64,000 nucleotides of DNA from DATKFM01 sp963851215. GTDB lineage: Bacteria > Pseudomonadota > Alphaproteobacteria > Dongiales > Dongiaceae. Within the stretch, counting starts at the first letter, position 1. Every line of letters starts with the position of its first letter. The stretch lies in NCBI GenBank assembly GCA_963851215.1, contig CAWKOG010000020.1, positions 693,220 to 757,219 of the forward strand, in the 5' to 3' direction. The notes under the pieces were generated by a model that was given only the letters and a program-made list of their open reading frames with translations, was not told where the DNA came from and did not search any database. Position numbers and translations under genes: made by a program. Positions 36,350 to 46,512 of this stretch are shown here, piece by piece.

Positions 36350-36757
36350 CGGCTACTCTTTATGCGCTCGTGGCTGGAAACCGCACTCGAGAATTCAAAT
36401 AATTCATCGGCTCTGATAAGTGATTGACCTTACGAGTTTTGCTGCCCTGCGGCGGTTCGACGCCCCTGCCCCGCCTTTGTGATCTTCGTCACATACCCGT
36501 CAGAATTCCCCGGCGATTGTGGAATTGGGCCTGGGGTATGCGTATTTATCATGCGTAGAGAGTGGTGCCGGATGTTCCCAAGGGAGCGCCGGCGCGTTTT
36601 GGTCCCGGTACTCGCAGCAGGTTTGAACCACAGCTTCCGCTACCCAAAAGAAACGAACTGGCCGAACCGAGGGCGCTGTCAGTGCCTTGCGGCGCGCGAC
36701 CTGCGCCCCCGCATGACGGAGCGACCCCGGCAAGCAAGAATGAATTGGAGGATAGAG
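36350..36757. other. Gene-free stretch before O-methyltransferase
   Basis: About 400 bases with no recognisable gene. GGAGG at 36747 belongs to the following gene. An alternative in-frame ATG for that gene occurs at 36740. No repeat or strong hairpin is seen. Confidence 0.4.
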
Positions 36758-37799
36758 TTGAACGCCACCCGTACCCGCAAATCCCAGAGCAACGCGGCCG
36801 CCGCCACGCTCCGGCAGATGATCCTGAGCTTCCGCGTCACCCAGATGATTCACGTCGCCGCCAAGCTGCAGATCGCCGACCGCCTGGCCGAAGCGCCGCA
36901 GACGGCAAGCCAGCTTGCCGATGCGACCGGCGCCGAGCCGCGGGCGCTATACCGCCTGCTGCGGGCGCTGGCTGCCGTCGGCATCTTCCGGGAAACCGGC
37001 GACGGCGCCTTTGCCCTGACGCCCGTGGGGCAGACCCTGCGCAAGGACGCTGCGGAATCCCTGCATGGCATGGCCCTGCTCTATGGCGAGGAATGGCTGT
37101 GGCAGGCCTATGGCCGCATGCATCACAGCATCCAGACGGGGCAGCCCGCCTTCGACGAGGTGCATGGCGAGCCGCTGTTCGACTTTCTGATGGCGCGCCC
37201 GGATGCGGCGGCGGTGTTCAACAGCGGCATGAGCAGCTTCTCGCAGCCAGGAGGCCGACGCCATCCTGGCCGCCTATGATTTCTCCGGAGTCGGCAAGGT
37301 GATCGATGTCGGCGGCGGCGACGGCACGATGGCGGTGGCGCTGTTGCGCCGCCATGCCCAGCTTTCCGGCCTGATCTACGATTTGCCGATGGTCGCGGAG
37401 GAAGCCGAGCGCAAGATGGCGGCGGCGGGCCTCACGGGGCGTAGCGTCTGCACATCAGGCGATTTCTTCGAGTCGGTGCCGATGGGCGGCGATGTCTACC
37501 TGCTGAAGAACATCATCCATGATTGGCGCGACGCCCAGGCGATGCTGATCCTGCGCAACTGCTGGCGGGCGATGCGGCCGGACTCGCGCCTGCTGCTGGC
37601 CGAGCGGCTCATTCCCGCGGGCAGCGGCGCCGCCGAGGCCAAGCTGTTCGACATCAGCATGATGGTGGTCGCCGGCGGCCAGGAGCGCACCGAGCGAGAG
37701 CATCGCGGCATCCTGGCGGCGGCGGGACTTGATCTGGTGCGCGTGATCCCGACGAATTCGCCGTTAAGCCTTATCGAAGCAGTCCCTGTGGTGGAGTAA
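36758..37799 (+). CDS. O-methyltransferase, plant/hydroxyneurosporene type (frameshifted)
   Basis: A TTG at 36758 is chosen because GGAGG stands 6 bases upstream; the ATG at 36740 is the alternative. The N-terminal dimerisation/winged-helix part reads MIHVAAKLQIADRLAEAPQT and GAEPRALYRLLRALAAVGIF. One extra C near 37247 (CAGCCAGGAGG) breaks the frame, and the SAM domain follows: VIDVGGGDGTMAVALL, DLPMV, GDFFESVPMGGDVYLLKN with the catalytic-type His-Asp in IIHDW. Joined length is about 346 aa. The substrate (a hydroxylated small molecule) is unknown. Confidence 0.86.
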
Positions 37800-37802
37800 A
37801 CG

Positions 37803-38388
37803 ATGGCAAATGCCCTGCGAAATCCAAGTCACCGAGCGCCAATAACCGTGCGGCCGGCGGCAGCCGGCGACAAGGCGGCCATCCTCGCCGTCATTGCCGC
37901 TGCCAATGCGGAGTATCGGCCGCTGATTCCCGGCAAATCTCTATGACGAGTATTTCTGCAGCCTACGCGACCTGATCACCGCGCGGCCGGGCGTCAGGAC
38001 CGCGGTCGCCGAGCAAGGTCAGAAAATCGTCGGCGCCGTCGCGCTTATCGCCGATGGCGACAAACTAGATGTTGAAGACCCCGACCGCTGGGCCTCGGTG
38101 CGCGCCTTGGCGGTGGACCCGGCCGCTCGCCGCCGCGGCATCGGCCAGAGATTGGTGGGCTGGTGCATCGGCGAGGCGCGGCAGCATGAGGCGCCCGCTA
38201 TCTGCCTGCATAGCGCCATCTTCCAGACTACGGCGCACCGTCTCTACGAGCGCCTGGGGTTCAAACGGATACCCGAGCGCGACCTGGGTGCCACGACGGG
38301 CTGCCCGGATGGCGGGCCTGCCGCAGGGGTGCCCCCGCTGCTCGCTTACGGGAAGATGTTGGTTAGTCTGCCGAACTGGCAGGCCTAG
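37803..38388 (+). CDS. GNAT N-acetyltransferase (frameshifted)
   Basis: The ATG at 37803 is 3 bases after the methyltransferase stop. The first 45 residues (ITVRPAAAGDKAAILAVI) are followed by a false stop because AAA at 37935 should be AA; the true frame goes on NLYDEYFCSLRDLITARPGV. The acetyl-CoA motif is VRALAVDPAARRRGIGQRLV with RRRGIG, and the ending is HRLYERLGFKRIPERD. Joined length is about 195 aa. It is likely co-transcribed with the methyltransferase and convergent with the next operon. Confidence 0.83.
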
Positions 38389-38390
38389 GC

Positions 38391-38897
38391 CTACGGATTG
38401 GCGCCCGGCTGCTGATAGACCAGCGTGTCGCCGCTGGCGACGTAGTTCTTATCCGGCAGGGTCGGCTGCGGCATGGCGTAGAACATCGGCTCGCGGGGAT
38501 CGTCGCCCGACTGGCCCTTGGCGGTCTTCATCTTGACGCCCGTGCCGTTCGCTTGCCCCTCGCGCTGCGCCTTCTGGATCTGTTCGGCCATCTTCTGGCT
38601 CCAGGGGAACTCGTAGTAGCGTGGTGCCGCGCCGTCGGGAAACTGCAGCAGCACATAGATCGCCTGGCCTTCCTTCAGCGAGGCTCCCAGGAGGTCGGCT
38701 TCCGCCATGTCGCCGCGCCATTCCAGACGCACCGGCTTGGGCTGGCCGAGCATTTCCACGGCGCCGCCATAGACCAGGCCGAGCAGCACGACATACAGCG
38801 AAGCGGAAACGGCGCGCCACCAGAACCTGCCGCGCGGCAGAACCAGGAATACGAAGCCGCCGAGCAGCAGCGCGAAGATGATGGCGAAGGAAATCAT
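38391..38897 (-). CDS. Membrane protein of the ExbB/ExbD-like operon (third gene)
   Basis: A 168-aa protein with two membrane segments at the start (FAIIFALLLGGFVFLVLP and AVSASLYVVLLGLVYGGAV), then a soluble part of about 110 residues. That part has LEWRGDMAEADLLGASLKEG, IYVLLQFPDGAAPRYYEFPW and a Lys/Gln helix, ending with a Pro-rich tail. I recognise no family. Its start overlaps the stop of the preceding ExbD-like gene by 4 bases (ATGA), so translation is coupled. This strongly suggests a structural partner of the proton-channel pair, with the soluble domain outside the inner membrane. Confidence 0.75.
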   Translation of the reverse strand: MISFAIIFALLLGGFVFLVLPRGRFWWRAVSASLYVVLLGLVYGGAVEMLGQPKPVRLEWRGDMAEADLLGASLKEGQAIYVLLQFPDGAAPRYYEFPWSQKMAEQIQKAQREGQANGTGVKMKTAKGQSGDDPREPMFYAMPQPTLPDKNYVASGDTLVYQQPGANP

Positions 38898-39481
38898 TGC
38901 GACGCCACCCGCAGTTCCTTGAACAGGCTGTTGACGCTGCCGGGCACCAGATTGCCTTCGGCATCCAGATTGAAGCGGAACGCCGTCACCTGATCGTTGA
39001 GGCGCAACAGTTCGACATTCGTCGTCACGAGCTGGCGCGACTTGCCTTCCTCGTCGGCTCGCACGCTGGCCACCAGCTTCACCTGGATCGGAAAGGAGGC
39101 GTTGATCGCCCGGTAGAGATGGACATTGATCACATACTCGCCCGGCGGCATGCCGCGGCTATAGGCGATCTCGTAGTTGAAATCGGTGATGTCCTGGGAT
39201 TTGCCGAGATCGTCGCGCAACAGGCTGAAGATCTGGCCGCTCTTGTTGGAATAGCCCACCGGCCGGTCTCCCGGCGCTTCGACCCAGAGGTCGACATCGG
39301 CATCCAGCTTGTCGGGCCATTGGGCCTCGATCACCACATTGCCGGGCGCCTTGTCGCCTTCGCTGTCGGCCGATTTCGCCGGCGGATTGACCACCGACAT
39401 CATCAGCACGGTCGTCAGGATGAAGCCGCCCAGCATCAACAGGGCGGTATCCAGCCAAACGGTGAGCGTCTCCTCATCCAT
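38894..39481 (-). CDS. ExbD/TolR-like protein with unusual periplasmic domain
   Basis: A 195-aa protein from the ATG at 39481. One N-terminal helix, VWLDTALLMLGGFILTTVL, carries an Asp (residue 11) at the place of the proton-carrying Asp of ExbD/TolR. The periplasmic part is not the usual TolR domain: it has LDADVDLWVEAPGDRPVGYS, then IFSLLRDDLG, YEIAYSRGMPPGEYVINVHL and FPIQVKLVASVR, a beta-sandwich-like pattern that reminds me of YfaP/DUF2135 proteins (DVDLHV... PDG). It overlaps the ExbB-like gene by 8 bases and the third gene by 4. The role would be to couple proton flow to force or signalling at an unknown target. Confidence 0.72.
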   Translation of the reverse strand: MDEETLTVWLDTALLMLGGFILTTVLMMSVVNPPAKSADSEGDKAPGNVVIEAQWPDKLDADVDLWVEAPGDRPVGYSNKSGQIFSLLRDDLGKSQDITDFNYEIAYSRGMPPGEYVINVHLYRAINASFPIQVKLVASVRADEEGKSRQLVTTNVELLRLNDQVTAFRFNLDAEGNLVPGSVNSLFKELRVASQ

Positions 39482-40077
39482 GGAAATTGCCGAGCAGCCG
39501 CAGATTGACCTTGAGCCAGAGGTTGCAGCCGATACCCAGCAACGTGGCATAAAGCGAGATGTACATGCCGTCGACGACGGCGGCGATCATCTCGCGGATC
39601 TGGTTGGGGTCGTTGGAGGCGCCGCCATGCACGCTGGAAAAGGCAGCGATCAGGCCGATCACCGTGCCCAGCAGGCCGATACGCACCACATGGGTGGCGA
39701 TCCACTGGACATCGCGCCAGCGCTGCAGGAACACGCAGGCGACGCCGATCAGGCCGATGCCGAGAATGAGCATGGCAAGGACGCCATTGGCCTCGAAGGG
39801 CTTGCGTGGCCAGGCCGGCGATCCACAGGGCCGCCACGCCGGCAAGCCCGACCGCCTGGAGAACGATGCAGCGCGAGAGGAAGGCGAGCGAAGATCCAGT
39901 CTTGGTCGCGGGCGCCAGGCCCTCCATCCCGTCAGCCGGAGCTTCCGTCTGCGCCGGGCCGGTGAATTCGCGGCTCAGGCGCTGCAGGATCGCCCCCACG
40001 GGCGACTGCGTTCCGCCGACGCGCGTGCCGCGTTCGACCGGTTCCGAGGAGATCGGGTGAATGGAGAGGTTTGCCAT
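39474..40077 (-). CDS. MotA/TolQ/ExbB-family proton channel protein (frameshifted)
   Basis: A joined protein of about 200 aa from the ATG at 40077. The first 70 residues are cytoplasmic (SPVGAILQRLSREFTG). The first helix begins CIVLQAVGLAGVAALWIAGL. One extra base near 39805 breaks the frame, after which come FEANGVLAMLILGIGLIGVA, VFLQRWRDVQWIATHVVRIG and the family signature LLGTVIGLIAAFSSVHG followed by AAVVDGMYISLYATLLGIGC. This last part is the ExbB/TolQ/MotA channel signature, where GTVIG and the Thr/Ser helix line the proton path. It is the first gene of the overlapping operon. Confidence 0.85.
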
Positions 40078-40450
40078 CGGCGTCGCGTCCTTCCGATTGA
40101 AGGGTGTCCGGTGAACGCCGAGGCCGGGCCAGGACGTTCGATCCTCCATCGTCACCCTGTCGTGTTAAGAAACGGTTTCGGTCTTGGTTAACGAGAATTT
40201 AGAAAGGCGGAGCAGCCTGGGCCGATTGAAATCAATATATATATTTGATTTTAAAGGGAAAAATGTGATTTTCCTGGGCGCGTCCGGGGTACGAAAAACG
40301 CCTTCGCATTTTTCATACGGCGGGAGTTGCAAACCGTCCGGCGAGGGCGAAAGGCGACGCAGCGGGGTTTTTGGTGAAATTTCATTACCTGGATCAGGGT
40401 GCCACGTTCGTCTTAGACTCAATCCGGCTCTGAAAACGAAGGAATAGAAC
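40078..40450. other. Divergent promoter region, AT-rich core
   Basis: About 370 bases between the ExbB-like operon and the MttB-family gene. The part 40180-40310 is far richer in A and T than its surroundings (CAATATATATATTTGATTTT). This suits divergent promoters. No gene or clear operator palindrome is seen. Confidence 0.45.
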
Positions 40451-41983
40451 ATGACAGAGGCGTTGGTGCGGCGGCGCGGCGGACAAGTAGCGAGACGGGC
40501 GGAGCGGGCATCAGCGCCGATCGTGCAGAAGAAGTACATCACCCGCGAGATCCCGCTCTATGAGCTGCTGAACGCCGAGGGGCTGGAGCTGATCCACGAG
40601 GAATCGATGACCATCCTCGAGGAGATCGGCATCGAATTCCGCTACGAGCCGGCGATCAAGCTGTGGCGCGCGGCCGGCGCCGACGTGCGGGGCGATCGCG
40701 TGCATTTCCCCCGCGGCCTGGTGCTGGAGAAGATCAAGACCGCGCCGGCGCAATATACCCAGCATGCGCGCAATCCCGAGCGCAACGTGGTGATCGGCGG
40801 ACGCAACACCGTGTTCGCGCCGACCTACGGCTCGCCCTTCGTGCGCGATTTCGAGAACAAGCGCCGCTACGGCACGCTGGAAGACCTGCAGAATTTCATC
40901 AAGCTCGCCTATATGACGCCGGTGCTGCATCATTCCGGCGGCGTGATTTGCGAGCCGGTGGACGTGCCGGTGCCGAAGCGCCATCTCGACATTGTCTATT
41001 CCCATATCAAATATTCCGACAAGCCCTTCATGGGCATCGTCACGGCGCCCGAGCGCGCGGAAGACACGGTGAGGCTGGCGCAGATCCTGTTCGGCGAGAA
41101 GACCGTCGGCGAAAAGACCGTTCTGACTTCCGTCGTCAATTGCAACTCGCCGATGGTATGGGACGGCACCATGCTGTCGGCGCTGACCGTCTATGCCCGC
41201 AACAACCAGGCAGTGCTGGTGACGCCCTTCATCATGGCGGGCGCCATGGCCCCCGCCTCCACCGCCGGCGCCATCGCGCAGCTCAATGCCGAAGTGCTGG
41301 CCGGCATCGCCTTCTCACAGCTGATCCGGCCGGGCGCGCCGATGGTCTATGGCGTGTTTGCCACGACCGTCTCCATGCAATCGGGCGCGCCGATGATGGG
41401 CACGCCGGAACCGGCGCAGATGATCTATGTGGCCACGCAACTGGCACGGAAGTACGGCCTGCCCGTGCGCGCCGGCGGCATGTTGAATGGCTCCAAGATC
41501 GCCGACGCCCAGGCCGCCTATGAATCCGTCGCCACCATGATCCCGACGCTGATGGGCGGCACCAACTTCATCCTGCATTCGGCCGGCTGGCTGGAAGCGG
41601 GATTGGCCGCCGGCTACGGCAAGTTCATGCTCGACGCCGACCAGATCGCCATGCTGCAGAGCTTCGCCGGCGGCATAAACCTTTCAGAAGAAAACCGCGC
41701 GCTGGATGCCATCCGCGAGGTCGGGCCTGGCGGCCACTATCTCGGCTGCGCCCACACCCAGCGCAACTTCAAGACTGCGTTTTATACTTCGCAGATCGCC
41801 GACAACAACAGCTACGAGCAGTGGGAGGCCGAGGGCGCGAAGGACGCCAACCAGCGCGCCACCGAGGCCGCCCAGCGCCTGCTGGCGCAGTACGAACCGC
41901 CGCCGCTGGATTCCGCCATCGACGAAGCGCTGCTGGATTTCATCGCGCGCCGCAAGTCGGAGTTGCCGAACGCGGTGACGTGA
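40451..41983 (+). CDS. Trimethylamine methyltransferase (MttB) superfamily protein, non-pyrrolysine
   Basis: A 510-aa protein. Marks are EESMTILEEIGIEF near residue 50, GRNTVFAPTYGSPFVRD, YSDKPFMGIVTAPERAEDT, ALTVYARNNQAVLVTPF, GAPMVYGVFATTVSMQSGAP and RAGGMLNGSKIADAQAAYES. The last is the region where methanogen MttB carries pyrrolysine; here the frame has no internal stop. Non-Pyl members such as MtgB act on glycine betaine or other quaternary amines with a corrinoid protein partner. No corrinoid protein or reductase gene is adjacent, so the substrate and partner are unknown. Confidence 0.9.
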   Translation: MTEALVRRRGGQVARRAERASAPIVQKKYITREIPLYELLNAEGLELIHEESMTILEEIGIEFRYEPAIKLWRAAGADVRGDRVHFPRGLVLEKIKTAPAQYTQHARNPERNVVIGGRNTVFAPTYGSPFVRDFENKRRYGTLEDLQNFIKLAYMTPVLHHSGGVICEPVDVPVPKRHLDIVYSHIKYSDKPFMGIVTAPERAEDTVRLAQILFGEKTVGEKTVLTSVVNCNSPMVWDGTMLSALTVYARNNQAVLVTPFIMAGAMAPASTAGAIAQLNAEVLAGIAFSQLIRPGAPMVYGVFATTVSMQSGAPMMGTPEPAQMIYVATQLARKYGLPVRAGGMLNGSKIADAQAAYESVATMIPTLMGGTNFILHSAGWLEAGLAAGYGKFMLDADQIAMLQSFAGGINLSEENRALDAIREVGPGGHYLGCAHTQRNFKTAFYTSQIADNNSYEQWEAEGAKDANQRATEAAQRLLAQYEPPPLDSAIDEALLDFIARRKSELPNAVT

Positions 41984-41986
41984 GCG

Positions 41987-42520
41987 TCAATCACCCGCCA
42001 CCAGCGTGGTCCAGCGGCCGTCTTCGGCGATGAAGAGGCGCCAGCCGACGTAGTAGCCGATCTCGGGCCCTTCGAGATAGTTCTCCTCGAGCTTGCCGTT
42101 GTAGATCGCCTGCAGGGCGTCGATCTCCTCGGTCGTCAGCTCCGCATAGGGAATCTCGTTGGCGCTAGGCCAGACGAACTCGGTGCCGCTGTCATAGGTC
42201 AGCTTGGCGCAGGGCATGTCCAGCAGCGCGACGACGATTTGCGGAATGTCGATGCCATCGGCCTTCAGACTCTGCCAATAGGACGCGGGATCGCCCTCAT
42301 CGCCGAAGCTGTAGATGAACTCGGAATCGTCGGCGAGCTTGACCATTGCCTGATAGTCACCTGCCGCCGCCGCCGCGCGCAGGCCGTCCCGCTTGGCGAT
42401 GACGGCCACCGGCAGAGCGCCGCAGCGCTCCGCCTCTTCCTGCGCCTCACAGGCGGGGGAAATCGTCAGGCCGACGAGAATGCCGATCGCGGCCAGGGCA
42501 TGGGCGATGGAACTGGTCAT
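41987..42520 (-). CDS. Secreted hypothetical protein
   Basis: A 177-aa protein from the ATG at 42520 (another ATG at 42535 is possible). The signal peptide is IAHALAAIGILVGLTISPAC followed by EAQ. The mature part has GALPVAVIAKRDGLRAAAAA, FIYSFGDEGDPASYWQSLKA, PYAELTTEEIDALQAIYN and YYVGWRLFIAEDGRWTTLVA, resembling small envelope proteins with a C-terminal beta-hairpin. Cys pairs could form disulfides. I recognise no family. It is convergent with the MttB gene with a 3-base gap. Confidence 0.72.
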   Translation of the reverse strand: MTSSIAHALAAIGILVGLTISPACEAQEEAERCGALPVAVIAKRDGLRAAAAAGDYQAMVKLADDSEFIYSFGDEGDPASYWQSLKADGIDIPQIVVALLDMPCAKLTYDSGTEFVWPSANEIPYAELTTEEIDALQAIYNGKLEENYLEGPEIGYYVGWRLFIAEDGRWTTLVAGD

Positions 42521-42770
42521 GCCAAATCCTAGCATGACTTCTTCAGCCCGCTCCATGGCTGCCCGGGCAATGGGGCCGCACGACCGGTGAACCTCGGCCC
42601 CGCGGCGGTTCACTGTCGCGTCATCTCGTCCGCGCGCCGGTTGACCGTCCGGCACCGAACCCCGATAGTTCCCATCCGCAAGTAGGAGCGGGAGCCCAAA
42701 GCGCGGGCGTCCGAACAATATTCCGGTACTGCCGGCCAACGGCGGACCGCAAGCGGGAGGGCGAGAGGCG

Positions 42771-43742
42771 ATGGCCGGCATGCTGCATGTCCGCGAGGGC
42801 TATGCCGAATTCCGCGGCTATATGACCTGGTTCCGGGTCACCGGAGAATTGAAAGCGAAGAAGCCGCCTGTCGTCATCCTCCATGGCGGGCCTGGCGCCG
42901 CCCATGACTACACGGATGGATTCAAGCTGCTGGCGGCGACGGGCCGTGCGGTCATCCAGTACGATCAGCTTGGTTGCGGCCGATCCACACATCTCCGGGA
43001 GAAGCCGAAGGATTTCTGGACCGTCCAACTGTTCCTGGATGAACTCGATAATCTGCTGAAGACCCTGGGCATCGCCAAGGCCTATCACGTCGTCGGCCAG
43101 TCCTGGGGCGGCATGCTTGGCGCCGAGCATGGCATCCGGCGGCCGAAGGGCCTGCGCTCCCTGACCATCGCCGACTCGCCTCCCTCGATGGAATTGTGGG
43201 TCAAGGAAGCGAACCGGCTGCGCGAAGCGCTGCCGCCGGAAGTGCAGGCGACGCTGCTGAAGCATGAAAGAGACGGCACCACGAATTCCGCCGAGTACGA
43301 GAAGGCGGTCCAGGTGTTCAACAGCCGGCATGTCTGCCGCATCAAGCCGATCCCGGCGGAAGTGGCGCGAAGCTTCGCGCAGATCGCCGCGGACCCGACC
43401 GTCTATCAGACCATGAACGGGCCCAGCGAGTTCCATGTCATCGGTTCGCTCAAGGCCTGGAACATCATCGATCAGGTCAGCCGCATCACTGCGCCGACCT
43501 TGCTGATCTCCGGCCGCTACGACGAGGCAACGCCCGCCGTTGTGCAGCCATTCGCCGACGGCATCAAGAATGCGCGATGGGAGATCTTCGAGAACTCGAG
43601 CCATATGCCCCATGTCGAGGAGCAGGAACGCTGCCTGCAGGTCATCGGCGATTTCCTCGCCGAGCATGACAAGCCGGCGCGCGCCAGAAAATTGGGCGGC
43701 AAACCCAAGAAACCCAGCAGGGAGAAGAGGAGACGCAAATGA
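42771..43742 (+). CDS. Proline iminopeptidase-like alpha/beta hydrolase (S33)
   Basis: A 323-aa protein. VVILHGGPGAAHDYTDGF is the HGGPG oxyanion motif of proline iminopeptidases. The nucleophile Ser is in VVGQSWGGMLGAEHG, DQLGCGRSTH is typical, the Asp is in SGRYDEATPA, and the His is in NSSHMPHVEE. It would remove N-terminal proline from short peptides. The C-terminus is strongly basic (KPKKPSREKRRRK). It overlaps the following binding-protein gene by 4 bases, so it is part of the peptide-uptake operon. Confidence 0.9.
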   Translation: MAGMLHVREGYAEFRGYMTWFRVTGELKAKKPPVVILHGGPGAAHDYTDGFKLLAATGRAVIQYDQLGCGRSTHLREKPKDFWTVQLFLDELDNLLKTLGIAKAYHVVGQSWGGMLGAEHGIRRPKGLRSLTIADSPPSMELWVKEANRLREALPPEVQATLLKHERDGTTNSAEYEKAVQVFNSRHVCRIKPIPAEVARSFAQIAADPTVYQTMNGPSEFHVIGSLKAWNIIDQVSRITAPTLLISGRYDEATPAVVQPFADGIKNARWEIFENSSHMPHVEEQERCLQVIGDFLAEHDKPARARKLGGKPKKPSREKRRRK

Positions 43743-45410
43743 TTTCAACACGCATCAAGTTCGCGGGCGTAGCGGCGGCGGCCGTTGCTGTCCCTATCCG
43801 CAGCCGCGCCGGCATCGGCGGAGCTGGATCCCGCCCACAAGGGCGGCACCATGCGGCTGCTGGCGGTAGGCGCCGGCGGCACGATCGATCCGCACATCAA
43901 TTACACGCTGCAATACTGGCAGATCTACCAGTCGATTTATGACGGCCTGGTCACCTTCAAGCATGACGAGGGTGTGAAGGGCTTCGAGATCGTGCCCGAT
44001 CTGGCCGAAGCGCTGCCAACGGTCGGCGATGATGGCAAGAGCTACACTTTCAAGCTCCGCAAGGGCATCAAGTTCTCCAACGGCAATGAAGTGACATTGA
44101 AGGATGTCGCTGCCTCGTACCAGCGCATCTTCAAGGTATCCAGCCCGACCTCCGGCGGTTTCTATTCCGTGTTCGTCGGCGCGGACAAGTGCCTGGCCGA
44201 GCCGGCCACCTGTACGCTGGAAGGCGGCGTGGTCATCGATGAAGCGGCCGGAACGGTCACCATCAATCTCAACCAGCCCGATCCAGAACTGATGCAGAAA
44301 CTGGCCCTGCCCCACGCGGTCATCCTGCCGGCCGATACACCGGCCACCGATGTCGGCACGCAGCCCATCCCGGGCACGGGCGCGTACATGATTGCCGCCT
44401 ATGATCCGAACAAGCAGCTCAAGATGGTGCGCAATCCGCACTTCAAGGAGTGGAGCGCCGATGCGCAGCCGGACGGCTATCCGGACGAGATCAACTACGA
44501 TTTCGGCCTGACCGACGAAGCGGCCCTGACCGCGATCCAGAATGGCGAGGCCGACTGGACGCTGGACCCGCCGCCGGCCGATCGCCTGGTGGAGCTGGGC
44601 ACTCAGTATGCGGACCAGGTGCATATCAATACCCTGACTGCCTGGTGGTATGCGCCGATGAACGTGAATATCCCGCCCTTCAACAACGAGAAGGCGCGGC
44701 AGGCGGTGAACTTCGCCGTCGACCGCAATGCGCTCGTCAGTTTGTTCGGCGGGCCGGTTCTGGCATCGCCGGTATGCCAGGTGCTGCCGCCGGGCTTCCC
44801 CGGGCACCAGCCCTTCTGTCTCTACACGGCGAATCCGGGCGAGACCTGGTCGGCGCCTGACATCGAGAAAGCCAAGCAGCTGGTGCAGGAATCCGGCACC
44901 GCCGGGCAGGAAGTCACCGTGATCTCCGAGGATAGCGCCGTGTCCAAGGCCGTCGGCACCTATCTGCAGAGCGTGCTGAACGAAATCGGCTACAAGGCCA
45001 GCGTGAAGCCGATCTCCTCGAACATCCAGTTCACTTATATCCAGAACACCAACAACAACACGCAGATCAGTGTCACCCAGTGGTATCAGGATTATCCGGC
45101 GGCGTCGGACTTCCTGAACATCCTGTTCGGCTGCGGCTCCTTCAATCCGGGTTCGGATTCCTCGGTCAACATCGCCGGATTCTGCGACAAGGGGATCCAG
45201 GCGAGAATGGATGAGGCGTTGAAGCTGGCGATCACCGATCAGGCGGCCGCCGACAAGATGTGGGCGGAGATCGACCGGGCTGTCATGGAGAAGGCTCCGG
45301 CCGTGCCGCTGTTCACGCCAAAGCGCGTCGACTTCGTGTCGAAGCGGCTGGGCAACTACAAGTTCAATGCCCAGTACTATTGGATCGTGACGCAGTCCTG
45401 GGTGAAGTAG
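43739..45410 (+). CDS. Dipeptide/oligopeptide ABC binding protein (SBP family 5; frameshifted signal peptide)
   Basis: The ATG at 43739 overlaps the iminopeptidase stop (ATGA). The signal peptide ISTRIKFAGVAAAAVAV slips at a CCC (43792-43794, one extra C) into LSLSAAAPASAELDPAHKGG. The mature protein has TYDLP-like family parts: FKLRKGIKFSNGNEVTLKDV, YMIAAYDPNKQLKMVRNPHF, KEWSADAQPDGYPDEI and TVISEDSAVSK. Joined length is about 557 aa. A TTG start at 43785 would also give a shorter leader. It delivers peptides to the two permeases downstream. No frame break is seen in the mature part. Confidence 0.9.
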
Positions 45411-45463
45411 ACCGCCACGGCGGTACCCAGGCGTAGAGGGCGCGGCGGCAGGAGCCGACTTGC

Positions 45464-46512
45464 ATGACGGATCGCACGGTGTCCGCGGCCGATCTTGCCG
45501 GCAAGGCTTCGCTCCTGCCGTCGCTGCCCAGCCGCGGCCCCTGGGTCACGGCGTTCCGCAAGTTGCGCCGGGACGGCGCCGCCATGGCGGCGCTGCTGGT
45601 CTTTCTGGTCATCGTCATGCTTTGCCTGCTGGCGCCAATTTATGCCGGCTACGTCGCAAAGACCGATCCCTTCCGCTCCAATCTCAGCGGCAAGATCGAG
45701 CTGGACGGCCAGCAGATACCGATCATGGAGGCCTCGACCGCGGGTCTCGGCCTCGGCTTCACGCCGATCGGCCCGACCTGGAATCCGACGGCCTACATGC
45801 TGGGCGCCGACGGCCAGGGGCGCGACGTGGCGGCGCGGCTGCTTTATGGTGGACGCAACTCGCTGCTGATCGCGGGCGTGGCGACGCTCATCTGCCTGTT
45901 CTTCGCCTCGCTTGTCGGCCTCACCGCCGGGTTCTTCGGCGGCTGGATCGACTGGGTCCTCTCCCGCTGCCTGGATGTGCTCTGGGCTTTTCCGGTCTAT
46001 CTGCTGGCGATCTCGCTGTCGATCGTACTCATCAGCCACGGCATCGATATCGGCCCGATCTCCATCAACGCCGGCAGCCTGGCGCTGCCGATAGTTATCA
46101 TCGGCATCATCTTCGTGCCCTATGTGGCGAGGCCGATCCGCGGCCAGGTACTCTCATTGAAGGAGAGCGAGTTCGTGCTCGCCTCCGTCGGCCTCGGCGT
46201 GCCGGCCCGTCGCATCCTGTTCCGCGATATTCTGCCCAATGTGACGACGACGCTGATCGTCTTCGTGCCCTTGCTGATGGCGATCAACATGGTCACGGAA
46301 TCGGCGCTGTCCTTCCTCTCCATCGGCGTGCAGCAGCCTGACGCAAGCTGGGGCACCATCATCCAGGACGGCCAGGGCCTGCTCTATTCCCGGCCGATGG
46401 TCGCGCTGGCTCCGGGCATCGCCATCGCGCTCACGGTGCTGACGCTGAACGTGTTCGGCGACGGGTTGCGGGACGCGCTCGATCCCCGCTCGAAATTGCG
46501 CATAGGCGCGTA

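Noticed and set aside
38391..40077. Zorya-type anti-phage system (ZorA/ZorB)
   Set aside because: The ExbB-like protein is only about 200 aa without ZorA's long tail, the ExbD-like protein has no OmpA-like domain, and no ZorC/D/E genes are present.
40451..41983. Pyrrolysine-containing MttB
   Set aside because: The frame runs through with no internal TAG, and no pyl genes are near.
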